From Ascarosepion bandense (lineage: Eukaryota; Mollusca; Cephalopoda; Sepiida; Sepiidae): a DNA stretch of 64,000 nucleotides. Below the pieces are notes generated by a model, which saw nothing but the letters and a program-made list of their open reading frames with translations, was not told where the DNA came from and did no database searches. The position numbers and the translations under genes were made by a program. Below are positions 25,104 to 34,946 of this stretch, piece after piece; the first letter of the stretch is position 1, and every line of letters starts with the position of its first letter. The stretch spans positions 5,136,501 through 5,200,500 of the forward strand of contig JBBBDQ010001287.1 in assembly GCA_037127315.1 (NCBI GenBank). The letters run 5' to 3'.

Positions 25104-28100
25104 TCATAACAAAAGCAAGGGAGCCGGGAACAGGCCGGGACTAACACTATCACTCACATTAACTAGGTATACAAAAGAATACTTTACCTTAACCACGGGA
25201 GGGGTTCCAGAGGAATCCACCCCGATGCGAGCAGCAGATCTAAAAAGAAAATCAAGACTAGCCCCGGTCACACGAACCAGGCTCGCTGCATATATCCACC
25301 TTTTGCTAAAGTCTGTCGGGTGCAGCCGTTTCCGTTCAGTTCTAATCTTCATTTTGAGCTGGTGCTCAAAATATCGGATTAGATCCTGATCCGAAAGACG
25401 GCCTCCCCGCAAGACTTCCTCCAGACGCGTCATCCAAATCACCATTCTAGCCGTGGCCAGTAGCGACAGAAACACCATCCGCTTCACTCCAGAGTACGGG
25501 GGCGACACATTGTCCACAGCGTATGCGCGATCAATGAGCACAAGCTCCCGCGGCGCGATACGAGCAGTCAACTCGCCGACACGCGCCCACAACGGGCGAA
25601 CGCGCGAACAATGGAAGAAGGCGTGCGCAGACGTCTCCTTAATTCCAAGGTTGCAACGTTCACAATCTGGCAAATCCGCCAGGCCCATTGCGAAACGCTT
25701 GTCATTGAGCGACAAACCATTCCGAGCCAATCGCCAGGTCAGAGAAAACTCAGAGTTGCTGAGCCAATCCGCGCCTGGCGCCCAAGACCAATGAGAGCGG
25801 TACTCCACTCTCGACATGCCGAGTTTACTCCACAGCTTATCCTTCACGGCACCCTCCACTAATCCCCGATAGAAGATTTTCCTAGGCTGTGAAAGGTCAC
25901 TGGACCGTGGAATGGCCTGTAAAGCCGCCAGACATTCGAGCAGGAATTTCGGTCGCACCCAAGGCCTGACGGTCAGCCATAGGGTCGGGGGCGTGATGGT
26001 AAGGCAAGGGAACATGTCCCTCACTACCCCCGCAAGCAACCGATCTTCCTCCAACGCGCGCCTGAGGAATGCCAACCTTGAAGCGAGCACGTGGCTCCTC
26101 AAGTGTGGCATCCCCAGACCCCCTTGACACGGACGGAGGCAACAGACTCCTTTGTCGACCATGTGTTTGCGTCCTCTCCACAGACAGGAGAATAGCAAAC
26201 GCTCGAGCGCCTTCTCATGATCGTCACAAAGGGGAAGTACTGACAGCCGGTAAAGGATCATGGGAAAGAGGTATGTGTTACACACCTCCGCCAAGCCCTT
26301 CACGGAGAGACCCCGTCGACGCCAAATCTTGACCGACGCGCCGACCTTTGCCAGTACTTCTGACCAGTTTTTCTCCAGCTGTAAGTCCGGACCGAACCAA
26401 ACTCCGAGGAGCTTGACCGGCCCGTCCGTCCAGCTGAAGGGCCCCGGGAGGGAAACTCCCTTCCAGGCACCTAACCGCAAGCCGGATGACTTGTCGCAGT
26501 TAATTCTGGCCCCTGTCACCTTCTCGTACCGTACAAGCGCCTGGTGTACCGCCTCTATGTCCCTGCGGGAGGACACAAAGGTCGTTACGTCATCGGCGTA
26601 CGCAGAAACCCTGGCTCGAGCTCCGCCAGGGACTTCAATTCCACGCAGGACCGGACTGCCCGTCTCGTCCCTTAGCCTGCGAAGGAGGGGCTCCAAACAC
26701 AGGACATAAAGGAGAGAAGACAGTGGACAACCCTGTCGGACCGACCTAGACAGCGCGAAAGCGCCCGACAGCTTCCCGTTCACCTGTACCACAGCCTTGG
26801 GGGAGCGATACAGAAGGCTAATCCAGCGGCTGAAGTCGGGTTTGAATCCGGCGGCCTGCAGGACAGCAGCCAGGTAGCCATGGTCAATCCTATCAAATGC
26901 CTTGGACTGATCTAAATTGATCAGCGCGGCCTCATCGTCGTCTTCTACACCCTCTATGATCGTGCGAATCAAGTGCAGGTTGCTCTGAATTGTTCTCCCC
27001 TTCACAGAACAAGTCTGATCCGGTTCCAACAGAGACTCGGCAACTAGCTGCAAGCGATTCGTCAGGATCTTGGCCAAAATCTTTAACTCTGTGTTTAGCA
27101 GAGTTATGGGCCTGTAGTCATCTAGTTCCCTCCCAACCTTCTTGCCTTTTCTCAACAGCGTGATCACGCCCCTGGTGATCCGACCGGGGATGGACCCCTG
27201 CCGAAACCAGTGGTTGAACACGACAGCCAAGAGCGGGACAAAAAGGTGCGACATCCTCAAGTACAATTCATAGGGCAAACCATCCAAACCTGGCGACTTG
27301 CCACTGCCGACCTTCTTCAAAGCCACGTAGATTTCGTCCTCCGTAATCTCCCCTTCGCAGCTAGCCGCTTCAGCCGGCAAAAGCCGGGGAAAGTCAGCCA
27401 AATAGCTGCGAAACTCCTCGTCACGGAGACCAGGCTCCTTGGTAAATCGGTGCTCGAAATGCTGCCGGAACGCCTCGCACATGTCGTCGGTGGACCTAAG
27501 GAGATGTCCCTCCGGGTCGCGTACCTCTCGAATGTACCGGTCGCCGGCATGACGAATTTCTTCCTTGCGCAGTTCCGCGCCCATGTTCACAGCTTCGGAA
27601 GACATCTTGCTTAACTTAGCCCTAATTACCTGACCCATGTAGCGCCCGCTAGTCGAGCGCTCCAGGGCCTCCCTGGCTAAGGCTATTTCTAGGGGATCCC
27701 CACCAGCCTCCGCCCGGGCGAAATTAGCACTAAGTGTCTTTGCCTCCGCAGCCTTATCTAAGTTGAGCCGCTGGCTATATTTGGTGGCGAAAGACCTAAT
27801 GGAGTCCTTAAGGTTAACCCACCACTTACTCCCAATGACTCGCCCAATTAACGCCCGCTGCACTAGTTTTGTCAGCTGGTCACGAAAGTCCCGCCTGTCC
27901 AGTAAGGACTGATTGAACTTCCAATAACCAGCCAACCTAGGCCTAAAGTCTAACGCCACCCGGGCACAAACGAGTTTGTGGTCCGAGTAGCCTAACCAGT
28001 GGAACGTTGGACATTCTAAGAAGTCTATGTCGGCTTCTCTCACTAACATCCTATCCAGGTACGCAGATACCCGGGTAGAAGGCCAACTATGCGTCCACGT

Positions 28101-28658
28101 CCACATGCTCCCATCCGGATGATCGACCCGGTATCTATCGACGAGACCAAAATCGCCGATCAGATCAACCAGGCTACGATCACCACTCCACCCGCTAGCG
28201 CCCCTTCCTCTATCCCATTTGGGGGTTAGGACGGCATTCCAGTCCCCAACTAAGATTAGCCGTGTTGAATGCACCATGAAGGGCTCCAACAGCCGAAAGA
28301 AAGAGACACGCTCACCTTGAACATTGGGCGCATAAACCACAATCAGCCGGAACGACTTGCTTTTCACTGCAATATCGGCCACGATCAGCCGGCCCTCGGC
28401 ACCGACATGGACAAGGTCCACCCTCGCGTCCAGGGTACGCTTGACCAGCAAAGAAACACCTCTGGCCAGCCGGCTCCCATATGCTGAATAGACGACAAAG
28501 TCGTTAGACAGCACACACGAGTCGACTTCGCAAACAAAGTGAGTCTCTTGGATCGCGGCCACATCCACGCCGAAGGACAAGAGGTCACGAAGCAGGCGAG
28601 CCGCCTTACCCCGATCCCTCAGGCCCTTCGCATTTATACTGGCTATCTTAATAGACAT
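25104..28658 (-). CDS. ORF2 endonuclease-reverse transcriptase with 45-aa extension, U5
   Basis: All domains are present, but one A is missing from the run at about 25242-25246 (five As before the G, not six). The normal TAG is therefore missed and translation continues 45 residues into the 3' region, giving 1184 aa. The extension has no counterpart in other units. It is probably a neutral slip in a homopolymer or a sequencing error. Confidence 0.9.
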   Translation of the reverse strand: MSIKIASINAKGLRDRGKAARLLRDLLSFGVDVAAIQETHFVCEVDSCVLSNDFVVYSAYGSRLARGVSLLVKRTLDARVDLVHVGAEGRLIVADIAVKSKSFRLIVVYAPNVQGERVSFFRLLEPFMVHSTRLILVGDWNAVLTPKWDRGRGASGWSGDRSLVDLIGDFGLVDRYRVDHPDGSMWTWTHSWPSTRVSAYLDRMLVREADIDFLECPTFHWLGYSDHKLVCARVALDFRPRLAGYWKFNQSLLDRRDFRDQLTKLVQRALIGRVIGSKWWVNLKDSIRSFATKYSQRLNLDKAAEAKTLSANFARAEAGGDPLEIALAREALERSTSGRYMGQVIRAKLSKMSSEAVNMGAELRKEEIRHAGDRYIREVRDPEGHLLRSTDDMCEAFRQHFEHRFTKEPGLRDEEFRSYLADFPRLLPAEAASCEGEITEDEIYVALKKVGSGKSPGLDGLPYELYLRMSHLFVPLLAVVFNHWFRQGSIPGRITRGVITLLRKGKKVGRELDDYRPITLLNTELKILAKILTNRLQLVAESLLEPDQTCSVKGRTIQSNLHLIRTIIEGVEDDDEAALINLDQSKAFDRIDHGYLAAVLQAAGFKPDFSRWISLLYRSPKAVVQVNGKLSGAFALSRSVRQGCPLSSLLYVLCLEPLLRRLRDETGSPVLRGIEVPGGARARVSAYADDVTTFVSSRRDIEAVHQALVRYEKVTGARINCDKSSGLRLGAWKGVSLPGPFSWTDGPVKLLGVWFGPDLQLEKNWSEVLAKVGASVKIWRRRGLSVKGLAEVCNTYLFPMILYRLSVLPLCDDHEKALERLLFSCLWRGRKHMVDKGVCCLRPCQGGLGMPHLRSHVLASRLAFLRRALEEDRLLAGVVRDMFPCLTITPPTLWLTVRPWVRPKFLLECLAALQAIPRSSDLSQPRKIFYRGLVEGAVKDKLWSKLGMSRVEYRSHWSWAPGADWLSNSEFSLTWRLARNGLSLNDKRFAMGLADLPDCERCNLGIKETSAHAFFHCSRVRPLWARVGELTARIAPRELVLIDRAYAVDNVSPPYSGVKRMVFLSLLATARMVIWMTRLEEVLRGGRLSDQDLIRYFEHQLKMKIRTERKRLHPTDFSKRWIYAASLVRVTGASLDFLFRSAARIGVDSSGTPPVVKVKYSFVYLVNVSDSVSPGLFPAPLLLL

Positions 28659-28707
28659 TCTTTAGACCTGTAACGAAAAAACACAAAAAGACATGCAACA
28701 AACGGCT

Positions 28708-30552
28708 CTACTCGCATACCGGGAAGAAATCTCGGATAGACGGGACCCCGACGGACTGTCCTAGGGACCCTGTACCTATATCGGACGTAATCCGCCCGTC
28801 TAGGACAATCCCGCCGACGTCCGTTGGATAAGTTAATTTTACCACCCTATATAAGCAGGGGTGGAGTAATACGGGGAACCTCCCCGAACAATTCCTAGCC
28901 ATTTTTCTCAGTTCCGGTGAGTTTTCTTTCACCATAGTCATCTTTGGGTATTGTTTCTGCACCTCGGCGATATGGTCCCAGACCCGCCGGTTCCCACCGG
29001 TATTTCTTACCAGGGTGATGACACCTGGGGCCTGGGAAAAGTTCCTCGGGTCTTCAGTGGACAGACCCTTCACCGAGGTGAGATTAAGCAGAGGCTTGAG
29101 CAGCCTTCGACGCTGGGAAGACCACTCGTCTACGATGCTGTCCTTGACTTCCATTAGGGCATCCCCACGAGGGAGGGCATGTTTCTTCTTAGCCCGAGTG
29201 GGAGTGGGAGTAGGAGAAGGGGAGGGAGAAGGTGTTATGGCACTAGCTTTGACCAAGGGGGTCAGTTTAAAAACTGGGGACTGGGAAGCTTTACGCGGGG
29301 ACGAGGGGAGACTCCTAGCCTTTTGGGCATACGTAGTCCTTACGGGGGAGACCGGCAGTGAAGAACATTTGTTTACTGCCTTCCTCCTCTCAACGCTTCT
29401 ACTCTTTCGCCGACTTTTAGGGTTGTCGATGTCTTCCTCCGCTTCATCTCTCCCTCTCTTCAGGGAAGCCGCTCTATCAACCTCCATTTGCTGTTCATCT
29501 GGGGGGGTTGGACTTCTGTCCTTCCTCTGTTTGGGAGGCGACTTCTTTTTGGGCGCCTCCTTTGTTGTTACGGGCGACATGCCAGGTGGCAGCACCTTTG
29601 CAGGGGAAGGTGTTTTGCCCTTCTTCCGGCTCACCACCTGCCACTCGCCCTCTTTGTTTGCTACCGGAGCTGGTGTTACCGGCTTTACGCCCTCTTTCTC
29701 CATGGGCTGCTGCTTTGCGGGTTGTGCTAGTTGGGCCGCTGGGGCCGGGTTCTTTGTTGGACACGCTTTAGCGACGTGTTCCGCGGCCCCGCAGACCCAA
29801 CAGCATGGCTTCCTTCCTTCGACCACAATGAAAATCCTACGACCCCTGCAGGTGAGGATGTTGGGAATCTTCCCGATATTCTCCTTCGACGCAGTCACCT
29901 GCAGGGTCATATCACCAGTCATAAAGCCAGCCTTCGACCGCAGCGAGGAGACTGAGGCCACCTTTCCGTATCCTGCGAAAAAGGCGCCCACGTGGTCTTC
30001 ATCAATTTCCATGGGGACGCCATGCAGTGTAATTTTCACTTTCCGGGCCCCCATGTACTCAGTGCTGAACTGGAGTGATTTCGTCTCCAGTACGTCTCCG
30101 ATCAGACGCTTCGCCTCCTCGGCCGAGCCCATCAAGACGTCCCACATGGAATTGCCCCTCCTCGCCACGGCCCTGGCTTTAATCTTCAAAGCTTTAATGG
30201 CTTCTTCCAATACGTCCCTTGAGACTCCCACCAACTTGTGCGTTTTTATGTCTTTAGTATGCAAGGTGATAATCCTTGCCTCAATGTCGGCTAACTTATC
30301 CGGCACAGAGACCAGCTCTGTGCCCTTAATGTACTCCGCATATTTGGCTCTTATCTCCTCATAGTACTTCTCATCCTTACATATCATCACACTGGTTGTC
30401 TTACTCGCTGTCCATCCGGAAGTGGACGGTATGGGGGAACCAGCTGCTGGAACTGAGGGTGACTCCCGTGGCGGTAGTTGCCAGTCACCCTCTTTCCCTC
30501 CCACCGAGTCCGTGGTGGGAGGAACGATCGCTTCTGGCCTTTCCGCGGCCAT
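28708..30552 (-). CDS. ORF1 protein, type A, U5
   Basis: Intact, 614 aa. It shares GGNRRVW with U3, although the ORF2 haplotypes of U3 and U5 differ. This is one sign that ORF1 and ORF2 have been exchanged independently. Confidence 0.92.
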   Translation of the reverse strand: MAAERPEAIVPPTTDSVGGKEGDWQLPPRESPSVPAAGSPIPSTSGWTASKTTSVMICKDEKYYEEIRAKYAEYIKGTELVSVPDKLADIEARIITLHTKDIKTHKLVGVSRDVLEEAIKALKIKARAVARRGNSMWDVLMGSAEEAKRLIGDVLETKSLQFSTEYMGARKVKITLHGVPMEIDEDHVGAFFAGYGKVASVSSLRSKAGFMTGDMTLQVTASKENIGKIPNILTCRGRRIFIVVEGRKPCCWVCGAAEHVAKACPTKNPAPAAQLAQPAKQQPMEKEGVKPVTPAPVANKEGEWQVVSRKKGKTPSPAKVLPPGMSPVTTKEAPKKKSPPKQRKDRSPTPPDEQQMEVDRAASLKRGRDEAEEDIDNPKSRRKSRSVERRKAVNKCSSLPVSPVRTTYAQKARSLPSSPRKASQSPVFKLTPLVKASAITPSPSPSPTPTPTRAKKKHALPRGDALMEVKDSIVDEWSSQRRRLLKPLLNLTSVKGLSTEDPRNFSQAPGVITLVRNTGGNRRVWDHIAEVQKQYPKMTMVKENSPELRKMARNCSGRFPVLLHPCLYRVVKLTYPTDVGGIVLDGRITSDIGTGSLGQSVGVPSIRDFFPVCE

Positions 30553-30694
30553 GCCTCCTAAGAGGCCGAACACCTGACAATCGCTTCCGGTGTTTCGCAG
30601 CTATAAAATAGCCACTACTTTTACGCTGCTCGAGCAATGAACTCGAGTGGAATTGATTGCCAGTCAAACCACAGTGTCAGTAAACGCTACTATG

Positions 30695-30716
30695 GAACAG
30701 ATACTACACTTTGATC
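30695..30716 (-). repeat. U2 snRNA fragment at junction U6/U5
   Basis: Same 22-nt U2 nt 25-45 match, on the minus strand. Confidence 0.85.
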
Positions 30717-30772
30717 CTGCCCATAAAAACCACGGAACGCAATTATGGGGAGGAAGATGGCTCGTTTTATTT

Positions 30773-30792
30773 ATTTTGTTTTTACACAAAAT
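30773..30792 (-). other. Covarying stem-loop, junction U6/U5
   Basis: Arms ATTTTGT/ACAAAAT, loop TTTTAC (+ strand). This is a third arm sequence that still pairs fully. Confidence 0.6.
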
Positions 30793-31480
30793 TGTGGCTC
30801 AAGGCCAAAAACTGGGAGGGGGAACAAAACTTGGGGTGGTCTTCAGCTACTCTATCCTATACCTAGCTAACCAGATTCACGACCCATACATACGTTACAA
30901 TGATTCTCATTCACCATAAGAATTTGCCCATCAACACTCATACCTATCAAGCACCAAAAAACCGCAAAACATACCGGGGACCTAAAAACGCCCCAAATGT
31001 ACATAAAAATTTATTACTATATACAAATATAATACAAAAATAACTTTAAAAATTTGTACATGAAATGATATGATGGGAAGGGGGTATGAAGAAACAAAAA
31101 ATCCCCAAAACAAAAACAATTTCAAATGAATATTTATACATTATGTTAGTAAGACCCAAACACACCCACATAATTAAAGAGGCCACTGTATTCTGCCTGT
31201 ATAGACAAAATCAAGCCGCTCTCTTTCTACGGGGAATGGAGAAATAGGTTAAAAAATAAAATGGACTGGAGAATATATAAGGCTGACCCAGCCGAGAATA
31301 AAACGGGACAAAATAACTCTGGACAATGGGGATCTCGAACTGGATCATAACAAAAGCAAGGGAGCCGGGAACAGGCTAGGACAAACCCACTCACTCACGT
31401 TAACTAGGTACACAAAAGAATACTTTACCTTAACCACGGGAGGGGTTCCAGAGGAATCCACCCCGATGCGAGCAGCAGAT

Positions 31481-34400
31481 CTAAAAAAGAAAATCAAGAC
31501 TAGCCCCGGTCACACGAACCAGGCTCGCTGCATATATCCACCTTTTGCTAAAGTCTGTCGGGTGCAGCCGTTTCCGTTCAGTTCTAATCTTCATTTTGAG
31601 CTGGTGCTCAAAATATCGGATTAGATCCTGATCCGAAAGACGACCTCCCCGCAAGACTTCCTCCAGTCGCGTCATCCAGATCACCATTCTAGCCGTGGCC
31701 AGTAGCGACAGAAACACCATCCGCTTCACTCCAGAGTACGGGGGCGACACATTGTCCACAGCGTATGCGCGATCAATGAGCACAAGCTCCCGCGGCGCGA
31801 TACGAGCAGTCAACTCGCCGACACGCGCCCACAACGGGCGAACGCGCGAACAATGGAAGAAGGCGTGCGCAGACGTCTCCTTAATTCCAAGGTCGCAACG
31901 TTCACAATCTGGCAAATCCGCCAGGCCCATTGCGAAACGCTTGTCATTGAGCGACAAACCATCCCGAGCCAATCGCCAGGTCAGAGAAAACTCAGAGTTG
32001 CTGAGCCAATCCGCACCTGGCGCCCAAGACCAATGAGAGCGGTACTCCACTCTCGACATGCCGAGCTTACTCCACAGCTTATCCTTCACGGCACCCTCCA
32101 CTAATCCCCGATAGAAGATTTTCCTAGGCTGTGAAAGGTCACTGGACCGTGGAATGGCCTGTAAAGCCGCCAGACATTCGAGCAGGAATTTCGGTCGCAC
32201 CCAAGGCCTGACGGTCAGCCATAGGGTCGGGGGCGTGATGGTAAGGCAAGGGAACATGTCCCTCACTACCCCCGCAAGCAACCGATCTTCCTCCAACGCG
32301 CGCCTGAGGAATGCCAACCTCGAAGCGAGCACGTGGCTCCTCAAGTGTGGCATCCCCAGACCCCCTTGACACGGACGGAGGCAACAGACTCCTTTGTCGA
32401 CCATGTGTTTGCGTCCTCTCCACAGACAGGAGAATAGCAAACGCTCGAGCGCCTTCTCATGATCGTCACAAAGGGGAAGTACTGACAGCCGGTAAAGGAT
32501 CATGGGAAAGAGGTATGTGTTACACACCTCCGCCAAGCCCTTCACGGAGAGACCCCGTCGACGCCAAATCTTGACCGACGCGCCGACCTTTGCCAGTACT
32601 TCTGACCAGTTTTTCTCCAGCTGTAAGTCCGGACCGAACCAAACTCCGAGGAGCTTGACCGGCCCGTCCGTCCAGCTGAAGGGCCCCGGGAGGGAAACTC
32701 CCTTCCAGGCACCTAACCGCAAGCCGGATGACTTGTCGCAGTTAATTCTGGCCCCTGTCACCTTCTCGTACCGTACAAGCGCCTGGTGTACCGCCTCTAT
32801 GTCCCTGCGGGAGGACACAAAGGTCGTTACGTCATCGGCGTACGCAGAAACCCTGGCTCGAGCTCCGCCAGGGACTTCAATTCCACGCAGGACCGGACTG
32901 CCCGTCTCGTCCCTTAGCCTGCGAAGGAGGGGCTCCAAACACAGGACATAAAGGAGAGAAGACAGTGGACAACCCTGTCGGACCGACCTAGACAGCGCGA
33001 AAGCGCCCGACAGCTTCCCGTTCACCTGTACCACAGCCTTGGGGGAGCGATACAGAAGGCTAATCCAGCGGCTGAAGTCGGGTTTGAATCCGGCGGCCTG
33101 CAGGACAGCAGCCAGGTAGCCATGGTCAATCCTATCAAATGCCTTGGACTGATCTAAATTGATCAGCGCGGCCTCATCGTCGTCTTCTACACCCTCTATG
33201 ATCGTGCGAATCAAGTGCAGGTTGCTCTGAATTGTTCTCCCCTTCACAGAACAAGTCTGATCCGGTTCCAACAGAGACTCGGCAACTAGCTGCAAGCGAT
33301 TCGTCAGGATCTTGGCCAAAATCTTTAACTCTGTGTTTAGCAGAGTTATGGGCCTGTAGTCATCTAGTTCCCTCCCAACCTTCTTGCCTTTTCTCAACAG
33401 CGTGATCACGCCCCTGGTGATCCGACCGGGGATGGACCCCTGCCGAAACCAGTGGTTGAACACGACAGCCAAGAGCGGGACAAAAAGGTGCGACATCCTC
33501 AAGTACAATTCATAGGGCAAACCATCCAAACCTGGCGACTTGCCACTGCTGACCTTCTTCAAAGCCACGTAGATTTCGTCCTCCGTAATCTCCCCTTCGC
33601 AGCTAGCCGCTTCAGCCGGCAAAAGCCGGGGAAAGTCAGCCAAATAGCTGCGAAACTCCTCGTCACGGAGACCAGGCTCCTTGGTAAATCGGTGCTCGAA
33701 ATGCTGCCGGAACGCCTCGCACATGTCGTCGGTGGACCTAAGGAGATGTCCCTCCGGGTCGCGTACCTCTCGAATGTACCGGTCGCCGGCATGGCGAATT
33801 TCTTCCTTGCGCAGTTCTGCGCCCATGTTCACCGCTTCGGAAGACATCTTGCTTAACTTAGCCCTAATTACCTGACCCATGTAGCGCCCGCTAGTCGAGC
33901 GCTCCAGGGGCCTCCTGGCTAAGGCTATTTCTAGGGGATCCCCACCAGCCTCCGCCCGGGCGAAATTAGCACTAAGTGTCTTTGCCTCCGCAGCCTTATC
34001 TAAGTTGAGCCGCTGGCTATATTTGGTGGCGAAAGACCTAATGGAGTCCTTAAGGTTAACCCACCACTTACTCCCAATGACTCGCCCAATTAACGCCCGC
34101 TGCACTAGTTTTGTCAGCTGGTCACGAAAGTCCCGCCTGTCCAGTAAGGACTGATTGAACTTCCAATAACCAGCCAACCTAGGCCTAAAGTCTAACGCCA
34201 CCCGGGCACAAACAAGTTTGTGGTCCGAGTAGCCTAACCAGTGGAACGTTGGACATTCTAAGAAGTCTATGTCGGCTTCTCTCACTAACATCCTATCCAG
34301 GTACGCAGATACCCGGGTAGAAGGCCAACTATGCGTCCACGTCCACATGCTCCCATCCGGATGATCGACCCGGTATCTATCGACGAGACCAAAATCGCCG

Positions 34401-34900
34401 ATCAGATCAACCAGGCTACGATCACCACTCCACCCGCTAGCGCCCCTTCCTCTATCCCATTTGGGGGTTAGGACGGCATTCCAGTCCCCAACTAAGATTA
34501 GCCGTGTTGAATGCACCATGAAGGGCTCCAACAGCCGAAAGAAAGAGACACGCTCACCTTGAACATTGGGCGCATAAACCACAATCAGCCGGAACGACTT
34601 GCTTTTCACTGCAATATCGGCCACGATCAGCCGGCCCTCGGCACCGACATGGACAAGGTCCACCCTCGCGTCCAGGGTACGCTTGACCAGCAAAGAAACA
34701 CCTCTGGCCAGCCGGCTCCCATATGCTGAATAGACGACAAAGTCGTTAGACAGCACACACGAGTCGACTTCGCAAACAAAGTGAGTCTCTTGGATCGCGG
34801 CCACATCCACGCCGAAGGACAAGAGGTCACGAAGCAGGCGAGCCGCCTTACCCCGATCCCTCAGGCCCTTCGCATTTATACTGGCTAACTTAATAGACAT
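31481..34900 (-). CDS. ORF2 endonuclease-reverse transcriptase, U6
   Basis: Intact, 1139 aa. It starts MSIKLAS. LARRPLERS replaces LAREALERS near residue 330, caused by a gained and a nearby lost base that cancel in frame. It also has KKVSSG and LARDGLS for LARNGLS. All catalytic residues are kept. Confidence 0.95.
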   Translation of the reverse strand: MSIKLASINAKGLRDRGKAARLLRDLLSFGVDVAAIQETHFVCEVDSCVLSNDFVVYSAYGSRLARGVSLLVKRTLDARVDLVHVGAEGRLIVADIAVKSKSFRLIVVYAPNVQGERVSFFRLLEPFMVHSTRLILVGDWNAVLTPKWDRGRGASGWSGDRSLVDLIGDFGLVDRYRVDHPDGSMWTWTHSWPSTRVSAYLDRMLVREADIDFLECPTFHWLGYSDHKLVCARVALDFRPRLAGYWKFNQSLLDRRDFRDQLTKLVQRALIGRVIGSKWWVNLKDSIRSFATKYSQRLNLDKAAEAKTLSANFARAEAGGDPLEIALARRPLERSTSGRYMGQVIRAKLSKMSSEAVNMGAELRKEEIRHAGDRYIREVRDPEGHLLRSTDDMCEAFRQHFEHRFTKEPGLRDEEFRSYLADFPRLLPAEAASCEGEITEDEIYVALKKVSSGKSPGLDGLPYELYLRMSHLFVPLLAVVFNHWFRQGSIPGRITRGVITLLRKGKKVGRELDDYRPITLLNTELKILAKILTNRLQLVAESLLEPDQTCSVKGRTIQSNLHLIRTIIEGVEDDDEAALINLDQSKAFDRIDHGYLAAVLQAAGFKPDFSRWISLLYRSPKAVVQVNGKLSGAFALSRSVRQGCPLSSLLYVLCLEPLLRRLRDETGSPVLRGIEVPGGARARVSAYADDVTTFVSSRRDIEAVHQALVRYEKVTGARINCDKSSGLRLGAWKGVSLPGPFSWTDGPVKLLGVWFGPDLQLEKNWSEVLAKVGASVKIWRRRGLSVKGLAEVCNTYLFPMILYRLSVLPLCDDHEKALERLLFSCLWRGRKHMVDKGVCCLRPCQGGLGMPHLRSHVLASRLAFLRRALEEDRLLAGVVRDMFPCLTITPPTLWLTVRPWVRPKFLLECLAALQAIPRSSDLSQPRKIFYRGLVEGAVKDKLWSKLGMSRVEYRSHWSWAPGADWLSNSEFSLTWRLARDGLSLNDKRFAMGLADLPDCERCDLGIKETSAHAFFHCSRVRPLWARVGELTARIAPRELVLIDRAYAVDNVSPPYSGVKRMVFLSLLATARMVIWMTRLEEVLRGGRLSDQDLIRYFEHQLKMKIRTERKRLHPTDFSKRWIYAASLVRVTGASLDFLF

Positions 34901-34946
34901 TCTTTAGACCTGAAAAGAGACAAAGAAAAACATGCAACAAACGGCT

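Larger units (their letters stand above)
24313..25239 (-). other. Junction U5/U4: 3' region and 5' leader
   Basis: Non-coding. The 3' haplotype is gamma (CCGGGACTAACACTATCAC on the + strand), shared with U10. The stem-loop has different arms from junctions U2/U1 to U4/U3. The frameshifted tail of U5 ORF2 reads into 25239-25104. Confidence 0.78.
24477..30694 (-). mobile_element. Unit U5: complete LINE, type A
   Basis: ORF1 is intact. ORF2 is intact through all domains but has a one-base deletion in the A-run at its stop. Endonuclease haplotype is D and 3' haplotype gamma. Confidence 0.92.
30553..31480 (-). other. Junction U6/U5: 3' region and 5' leader
   Basis: Non-coding. The 3' haplotype is beta (AAGCCGCTCTC and GAAATAGGTTAAAAAATAAA on the + strand), shared with U1 as far as visible and with U7-U9. 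Confidence 0.8.
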
